This document shows positions 59,305 through 64,000 of a stretch of DNA of 64,000 nt, piece after piece. The notes beneath the pieces are model-generated. The model was not told the origin of the DNA and made no database searches. It saw only the letters and a list, made by a program, of their open reading frames with translations. Source of the DNA: an uncultured Eubacteriales bacterium (GTDB lineage: Bacteria > Bacillota > Clostridia > Oscillospirales > Acutalibacteraceae); the NCBI GenBank assembly GCA_934463035.1, contig CAKSIG010000004.1, positions 134,311 to 198,310 of the forward strand. Direction: 5' to 3'. The stretch's first letter is position 1. The number at the start of each line of letters is the position of its first letter. The position numbers and the translations under genes are program-made.

Positions 59305-60789
59305 TTAATTTCGTCCGCGGCTCAATTGTTTTATTTTTGACGCTATATTATCGTCATAATCCGTTATTTTCATTCGCCAGATCCAATTCCCTTTTTCGGT
59401 GCCCGGCGAGTTCATTCTGCATGAATTATCAAGACACAGATAATCCTGCATAGGAACTATCACCGTATCTGCCTTTGAACGCATACCGAAGCTAATCAAA
59501 TTATAGACATCGGAATCATAGCCGCTGTTCGGAACCGTTCTTGAAAAAATAATTTTTTCTTTTTTAGAAATATGATCAAGCCAGCCCCGTACCGTTTCAT
59601 TATCGTGCGTTCCTGTATAACAAACGCAATTATTGTTATAGTTTTTGGGCAAAAACTTATTTTGCAGATCCGTATTAAAGGCAAATACAAGTATCTTCAT
59701 ATTAGGAAAACCTGTGTCTTCAATCAACTGCTCAACCTCGGGAGTTTCCCCGCCTAAATCCTCGGCTATTATTTTTAAATTTTCGGTAATATCGCGCATA
59801 CTGCTCCAAAAATTCATACCCACTCCCTTTTCCCAAGTTCCGCTTTTTGCGTTTTCGGAACCGTAAGGAATAGTATAATAATCCGCAAAAGCACGAAAAT
59901 GGTCTATTCTTATCACATCATACATTTGCGAGTTATGAAGCAGTCTGCGCCGCCACCATTTGTAATTATCCTTTTTCATTCTGTCCCAATCGTAGATCGG
60001 GTTACCCCAAAGCTGACCGTCTTCTGAAAAAATATCAGGCGGAACGCCCGCTACCAGAGTAGGCGTCATATCGCGGCCGAGACGGAATACATCAGGCTCC
60101 TGCCAAACATCGGCACTGTCGAGCGCAACATAAAACGGTATATCTCCGATTATTTTTATGCCTTTTTTCTCGGCATATTTTTTCAATTCATAATACTGTT
60201 TGTAAAACAGATACTGCGTTATCTTGTAAAAACGTACCGTTTCCTTATTTTCCCTTACAAACTCTTTGATTGCGCCAGGCAGTCTATACTTTAACCCGTC
60301 TTCAAATTCGGTGAAACAAGCCCCGCCGTTTTTCTCACGTATCGCCATAAAAACCGAATAATCATTAAGCCAATCGTCATTGTTATGAATAAATCTTAAA
60401 TAATCGCTGTCATTCACATCGAAATTATCGGCGACCGCCCTTAAAAGCGGCAATTTAATTCGGGCGGCGGTTTCATAATCGGTAAAATCGCTATCATAGT
60501 TTTCAGGCAGCATATCGGAATCCAGATAGCCGTCTTGTACCAAAAATTGAATATCAATATAAAGTATTTCACCCGCAAACGCGCTTGTTGATTTATAAGG
60601 CGAGTTTCCTTCCCCAATCGGACAAAGCGGAAGTATCTGCCAATACCTCTGATGGCTTTTTTTCAGAAAATCTATAAATCTGTATGCTTCCTTGCCGAAG
60701 GACCCGATACCGTAATCACATGGCAGCGAAGATATATGCAGTAAAATCCCGCTTTCCCGCTTTTTACTGCTTTTACCCCTTAACTGCAC
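59305..60789 (-). CDS. malQ: 4-alpha-glucanotransferase (GH77, amylomaltase)
   Basis: About 494 residues. I choose the GTG at 60789, which has AAGGGAG 9 nt upstream, over an in-frame TTG at 60798 directly abutting that SD. The protein shows ESGILLHISSLPCDYGIGSFG at the start, IRIDHFRAFADYY (nucleophile Asp about 285), IAEDLGGETPEV (acid/base Glu about 335) and CYTGTHDNETVRGW (about 390), all GH77 hallmarks. It transfers maltosyl units between maltooligosaccharides. It overlaps the upstream permease gene, so it belongs to the sugar-import operon. Confidence 0.94.
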   Translation of the reverse strand: MQLRGKSSKKRESGILLHISSLPCDYGIGSFGKEAYRFIDFLKKSHQRYWQILPLCPIGEGNSPYKSTSAFAGEILYIDIQFLVQDGYLDSDMLPENYDSDFTDYETAARIKLPLLRAVADNFDVNDSDYLRFIHNNDDWLNDYSVFMAIREKNGGACFTEFEDGLKYRLPGAIKEFVRENKETVRFYKITQYLFYKQYYELKKYAEKKGIKIIGDIPFYVALDSADVWQEPDVFRLGRDMTPTLVAGVPPDIFSEDGQLWGNPIYDWDRMKKDNYKWWRRRLLHNSQMYDVIRIDHFRAFADYYTIPYGSENAKSGTWEKGVGMNFWSSMRDITENLKIIAEDLGGETPEVEQLIEDTGFPNMKILVFAFNTDLQNKFLPKNYNNNCVCYTGTHDNETVRGWLDHISKKEKIIFSRTVPNSGYDSDVYNLISFGMRSKADTVIVPMQDYLCLDNSCRMNSPGTEKGNWIWRMKITDYDDNIASKIKQLSRGRN

Positions 60790-61606
60790 CTGCGGCAACT
60801 CCCTTTATAATATACTTTTGACAGGACAAATAAAAAACGATAACAGGAATAATAGCCAGAACAAGCATTGCCATCATTGCGCCCATATCAATCGAACCGT
60901 AACCGCCTTTCAAATACTGAATTGCAACAGGAATAGTTTTATAATCCTTTCCGATTACAAGGTACGGAAGCAGATAGTCGTTCCATATCCACATAGTATT
61001 CAGTATTGCAACGGTTATTGCTGTCGGTTTTAAAATCGGAAATACCACCCGCCAGAATATTTGCGGCGGGTTGCATCCGTCTATCGTGGCTGCTTCCTCA
61101 ATTTCAAGAGGTACAGATTTTATAAACCCGCTGAATATAAACACCGAAAGTCCCGCGCCGAAACCGAGATATATAAGAATAATACCCAAAGGATTGTCAA
61201 GTCTTAATACGTTCGCCGTTTTCGACATTGTAAACATAACCATTTGAAAAGGAACGATCATTGAAAATACAAGAGCGTAATAGAAAAGCGATGAGAAAAC
61301 CGATTTTACACGGATTATATACCAAGCGGTCATTGAAGTAAATGCGATAATCGCCGCAACTGAAAATACGGTTATAAAAACCGACCAAAAGAACGCCATA
61401 GGGAAACCCGTGTCATTCACGCCTGTAATATAGTTCTCAATGCCGACAAAATCTGTTCCGTGCGGAATAACAAAAGGCTCCTGATTAATAGAGAACTTAG
61501 TTTTAAAAGAATTTATAAGGACCACGGCAACAGGAAAGATAAATGCTATCGAAAGCACTATTAAAACCACAAATAAAATAATATTCGTAATTTTTTCGGA
61601 TTTCAT
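60773..61606 (-). CDS. Maltooligosaccharide-type ABC permease (MalG-like)
   Basis: 277 residues with six membrane spans. The EAA loop EEAATIDGCNPPQIFWRVVFP (read in pieces) lies near residue 180, and the end KYIIKGVAAGAVKG is typical of MalG/LacG-type permeases. It abuts the second permease (shared base at 61606) and overlaps malQ, implying import of alpha-glucans. Confidence 0.92.
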   Translation of the reverse strand: MKSEKITNIILFVVLIVLSIAFIFPVAVVLINSFKTKFSINQEPFVIPHGTDFVGIENYITGVNDTGFPMAFFWSVFITVFSVAAIIAFTSMTAWYIIRVKSVFSSLFYYALVFSMIVPFQMVMFTMSKTANVLRLDNPLGIILIYLGFGAGLSVFIFSGFIKSVPLEIEEAATIDGCNPPQIFWRVVFPILKPTAITVAILNTMWIWNDYLLPYLVIGKDYKTIPVAIQYLKGGYGSIDMGAMMAMLVLAIIPVIVFYLSCQKYIIKGVAAGAVKG

Positions 61607-62451
61607 CAGCCTTCAACCTCCCTGCTCCTTGTTAATCTTAGCTGCAATAAGGCAATGACCGCAACCACAATGAAGAATACAACGGCTTTTGCCTGTCCAA
61701 CTCCCTCGTAACCGCTCCTTGCATAAAAGGTGTTGTAAATATCGAGCGCAACCATCTGCGTTTCTTTACCGGGCGCCCCAGCAGTAAGAGCAAGGTTCTG
61801 ATCGAACAGTTTGAACGAATTTGTTATTGTAAGAAACAAACAAATCGTAATTGAAGGCATAACCGACGGCAGTATAATATTGAACAGCGTTCTCGTTGGT
61901 GAAGCGCCGTCAACCTTCGCGGCTTCCAATATATCTGTTCCGACATTTTGGATTCCCGCTATATAAATTATCATCATATAACCGATCATTTGCCAATTCA
62001 TCAATATAACAAGTCCCCAAAAACCGTATTCGGCCTTTGATGTTATCGAATAACCGTAGCGGTACAGCACACCGTTTATTATCAACTGCCATATATATCC
62101 GAGAACTATACCGCCTATTAGGTTCGGCATAAAAAACACAGTTCTGAAAAAATTTGTGCCCTTAATTCCCCTTGTCAGCATAAGCGCCAGCAAAAATGCG
62201 ATTACATTTATGGTTATTACCGAAACAACGGCAAACCTTATTGTGAACCACAATGAAGATATAAACTCGTTGTTATCGGTAAATGCACGCACGTAATTCT
62301 GTAACCCCACAAAGGTCACATCGGTTACGGTTCTGAAACTTGTGAAGGACAGTCCGACGCCGAATAAAAACGGCACAACAAAAGCAATCGCAAACGCGAT
62401 GAATGTCGGAAGGACGAATAAGGCAAAATAAGGTTTTACCGTATTTTTCAT
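61606..62451 (-). CDS. Maltooligosaccharide-type ABC permease (MalF-like)
   Basis: 281 residues with six spans. The EAA loop is LEAAKVDGASPTRTLFNIILP (in pieces, about residue 175), and an ALTAGAPGKET segment follows before the last spans, as in MalF/LacF-type proteins. It starts directly at the stop of the binding protein (62452). Confidence 0.92.
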   Translation of the reverse strand: MKNTVKPYFALFVLPTFIAFAIAFVVPFLFGVGLSFTSFRTVTDVTFVGLQNYVRAFTDNNEFISSLWFTIRFAVVSVITINVIAFLLALMLTRGIKGTNFFRTVFFMPNLIGGIVLGYIWQLIINGVLYRYGYSITSKAEYGFWGLVILMNWQMIGYMMIIYIAGIQNVGTDILEAAKVDGASPTRTLFNIILPSVMPSITICLFLTITNSFKLFDQNLALTAGAPGKETQMVALDIYNTFYARSGYEGVGQAKAVVFFIVVAVIALLQLRLTRSREVEG

Positions 62452-63795
62452 TTACTTTCTTTCACTCTTCCACTTGTCTTTTATCGTTGTTTCAACATCT
62501 TTCCAAGTTTTACTGCCCTGAACATAATCAAGCAGCGAGCTTCCAACCTCGGTTTTATACGCCTCGCTCGGGAATGAAGTAAATATCCAAGGTATTGTTT
62601 TTACAGATTCGTCCTTCATATAACGCGATATTTCCTTTGCAAGCGGGTCGTCAGGCAATTCATTGTCGCTGAATGTGTTAAAAGGCGTGATGAAATTAAG
62701 TTCTTCCGTTACATACTTTTTGCCTGTTTTGCTTGAAAACAGCCAATCCAAGAAATCAAGGGACGCCTGTTGCTGTTCCTTTGTCGCATTCTTATTAATT
62801 GCCAAATAATTTTCCGTACCGATGCACAAACCTTGACCCTTTTCGCCATCTACACCCATATACATAGGAAGATATTTAACATCGTTTGCTTTAACGGTGT
62901 TTCCCGAAACATCTGCAATTTGCGACCAGGCCCAGTTGCCGTTTTGTACCATAGCAACCTTTCCGAGCGCAAATTCCGCCATAGAATCGGCAACGGACTT
63001 TGAGCCGAGCAATGTTTTTGAGGTGATTGAATTGTTTACATATAAATCAAACAGATTTTCAAAATTCTCTGCGTATTTGTATTCTATTTCTTTTGATTTA
63101 AGTCCCGCTATCGTCGGATCGTCAAAATCCTTGTTCTCGCTGAATTCGTAATAAAGCGGAATATTTAATAAATGGGTCTGCCAGCGCCAATCCTCTCCCT
63201 TTAACAGCGAAGTAGATGCAAATACACCTTCTATTCCGAGCTCGGATAAGTGAGCCGTCATATCCTCAACAACCTTTTTGAGAGAATCAAAGCTGTTGAT
63301 TTCTTCCATTGAATTAATATCGGTATTGCGATTTGGCAGTGCAAAATATTTTTTCATTATCGCGTTGTTGTATATTATTCCGTATCCCTCAACAACGTAA
63401 GCTATTGCATAAACACCGCCGTCTTCTTTGATTGCAAGGGTATCGTCTGTAAGGTATGAATATAACTTACTGTCTTTAATGTCTAAACAGTAATCCTTCC
63501 ATTCATCGTAACCGACAGGACCGTTCACCTGAAATATTGTAGGCGCGTCGGATTTTGCTATTTCGGATTTCAGCGTTTGTTCATAAGTGTTTGCGGCTGC
63601 TGTAACAACCTTAACCTTAACGCCTTTCTCTTTTTCGTATTCCTTAGCTATTTTTTCATAAACCTTTGCCGATTCAGGCTTAAAGTTTAAAAAATAAACC
63701 TGAGACTTCTTGTTGCCGCAACCCGCAAGACTCAGGCAGGAAAGGCAACATAAAACTGAAAGTAAAAAAGCTGTAAATTTTTTCTTCATTTTCAT
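62452..63795 (-). CDS. Extracellular sugar-binding lipoprotein (MalE-like)
   Basis: 447 residues. The signal ends in the lipobox LSLAGCGNK (Cys about residue 26). The family-1 binding-protein fold includes APTIFQVNGP near residue 95 and KVAMVQNGNWAWSQIAD near 285, the ligand-cleft segment with aromatic residues. It is the first gene of the binding protein-permease-permease-malQ operon; the ATPase is not encoded here. No LacI-type regulator is in view. Confidence 0.92.
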   Translation of the reverse strand: MKMKKKFTAFLLSVLCCLSCLSLAGCGNKKSQVYFLNFKPESAKVYEKIAKEYEKEKGVKVKVVTAAANTYEQTLKSEIAKSDAPTIFQVNGPVGYDEWKDYCLDIKDSKLYSYLTDDTLAIKEDGGVYAIAYVVEGYGIIYNNAIMKKYFALPNRNTDINSMEEINSFDSLKKVVEDMTAHLSELGIEGVFASTSLLKGEDWRWQTHLLNIPLYYEFSENKDFDDPTIAGLKSKEIEYKYAENFENLFDLYVNNSITSKTLLGSKSVADSMAEFALGKVAMVQNGNWAWSQIADVSGNTVKANDVKYLPMYMGVDGEKGQGLCIGTENYLAINKNATKEQQQASLDFLDWLFSSKTGKKYVTEELNFITPFNTFSDNELPDDPLAKEISRYMKDESVKTIPWIFTSFPSEAYKTEVGSSLLDYVQGSKTWKDVETTIKDKWKSERK

Positions 63796-63876
63796 TCCTC
63801 CAATAGAAATTCTTTGTTTATGTTTCCACGTAACACCGCAATAATACTAAAATTGTAAAAAAATTTCATTTTTGTA

Positions 63877-63905
63877 TTGACTTTGTGCTTGGCTTATGGT
63901 ATAGT
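63877..63905 (+). promoter_or_regulatory. Promoter of tRNA-Thr
   Basis: TTGACT (63877-63882), 17 bp, TATAGT (63900-63905), 18 bp before the tRNA. Confidence 0.75.
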
Positions 63906-63923
63906 ATTTAGGCGCTCAAAAAT

Positions 63924-63999
63924 GCTGGTGTAGCTCAGTTGGTAGAGCAGCTGATTTGTAATCAGCAGGTCGGGGGTTCAAGTCCGTCCACCAGCTCCA
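63924..63999 (+). tRNA. tRNA-Thr(TGT) with encoded CCA
   Basis: The acceptor GCTGGTG pairs with CACCAGC, discriminator T, and CCA is encoded. The anticodon loop TTTGTAA gives anticodon TGT between CTGA and TCAG arms. D-arm TAGCTCAGTTGGTAGAGCA. The T-arm appears to have one mismatch. More tRNAs may follow outside the window. Confidence 0.93.
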
Positions 64000-64000
64000 T

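Overview
The window reads as a chromosomal segment of a low-to-moderate GC, Gram-positive Clostridia, most likely an Oscillospirales/Ruminococcaceae-like gut anaerobe. The signs are a SipL-like sporulation protein (DUF3794 plus LysM), an IspH-ribosomal S1 fusion, YesM/YesN-type two-component control of a polysaccharide locus, and cohesin and dockerin modules. The genus is inference; no 16S rRNA is present.

Layout. 1-5.8 kb: a partial MATE transporter, the asd-dapA-dapB operon (minus) and queA-tgt (plus). 5.84-13.89 kb: an integrated filamentous-phage (inovirus-like) element of about 8.0 kb. It is bounded by 70-bp direct repeats (one mismatch) and carries a YefM/YoeB toxin-antitoxin, a DUF2726 protein, an XRE repressor with three operators around a near-consensus promoter, a gene V-like small protein, tiny coat-like membrane proteins, a pIII-like adhesin, a Zot/pI ATPase and a Rep_trans-type initiator. 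It has no integrase and no secretin. 13.97-22.6 kb: SipL, a MarR-controlled heterodimeric ABC exporter, and proB-proA-proC.

23.0-50.6 kb: a large polysaccharide-utilisation locus. A response regulator, a histidine kinase and a cytosolic GH13 enzyme are on the plus strand. Divergently, about 20 kb of tightly packed minus-strand genes encode an LplB/LplC-type permease pair and binding lipoprotein, a membrane-anchored GLUG protein, a membrane-anchored COHESIN protein, a beta-sandwich protein, two large secreted proteins sharing a duplicated N-terminal module (one with an SGNH hydrolase), a DOCKERIN-bearing beta-helix protein, a Ser-rich lipoprotein flanked by two paralogous YxKP mini-peptides, and then a permuted GH3 enzyme. 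Cohesin and dockerin in one operon suggest a compact membrane-tethered enzyme complex.

50.7-64 kb: tRNA-Gly, HI0933-family flavoprotein-cmk-ispH/S1, an SDR, a Mn2+ (yybP-ykoY-type) riboswitch ahead of a CaCA antiporter, a B3/B4-domain protein, rplM-rpsI, a second sugar ABC importer with malQ, and tRNA-Thr at the edge.

Two copies (22759-23021 and 54973-55244) of a 260-270 bp structured intergenic element show compensatory changes in several helices. This points to an unrecognised structured RNA or hairpin-type mobile element. The three most interesting things here are the inovirus-like prophage with its Xer-like attachment site, the cohesin/dockerin operon with its mini-peptides, and this structured repeat.
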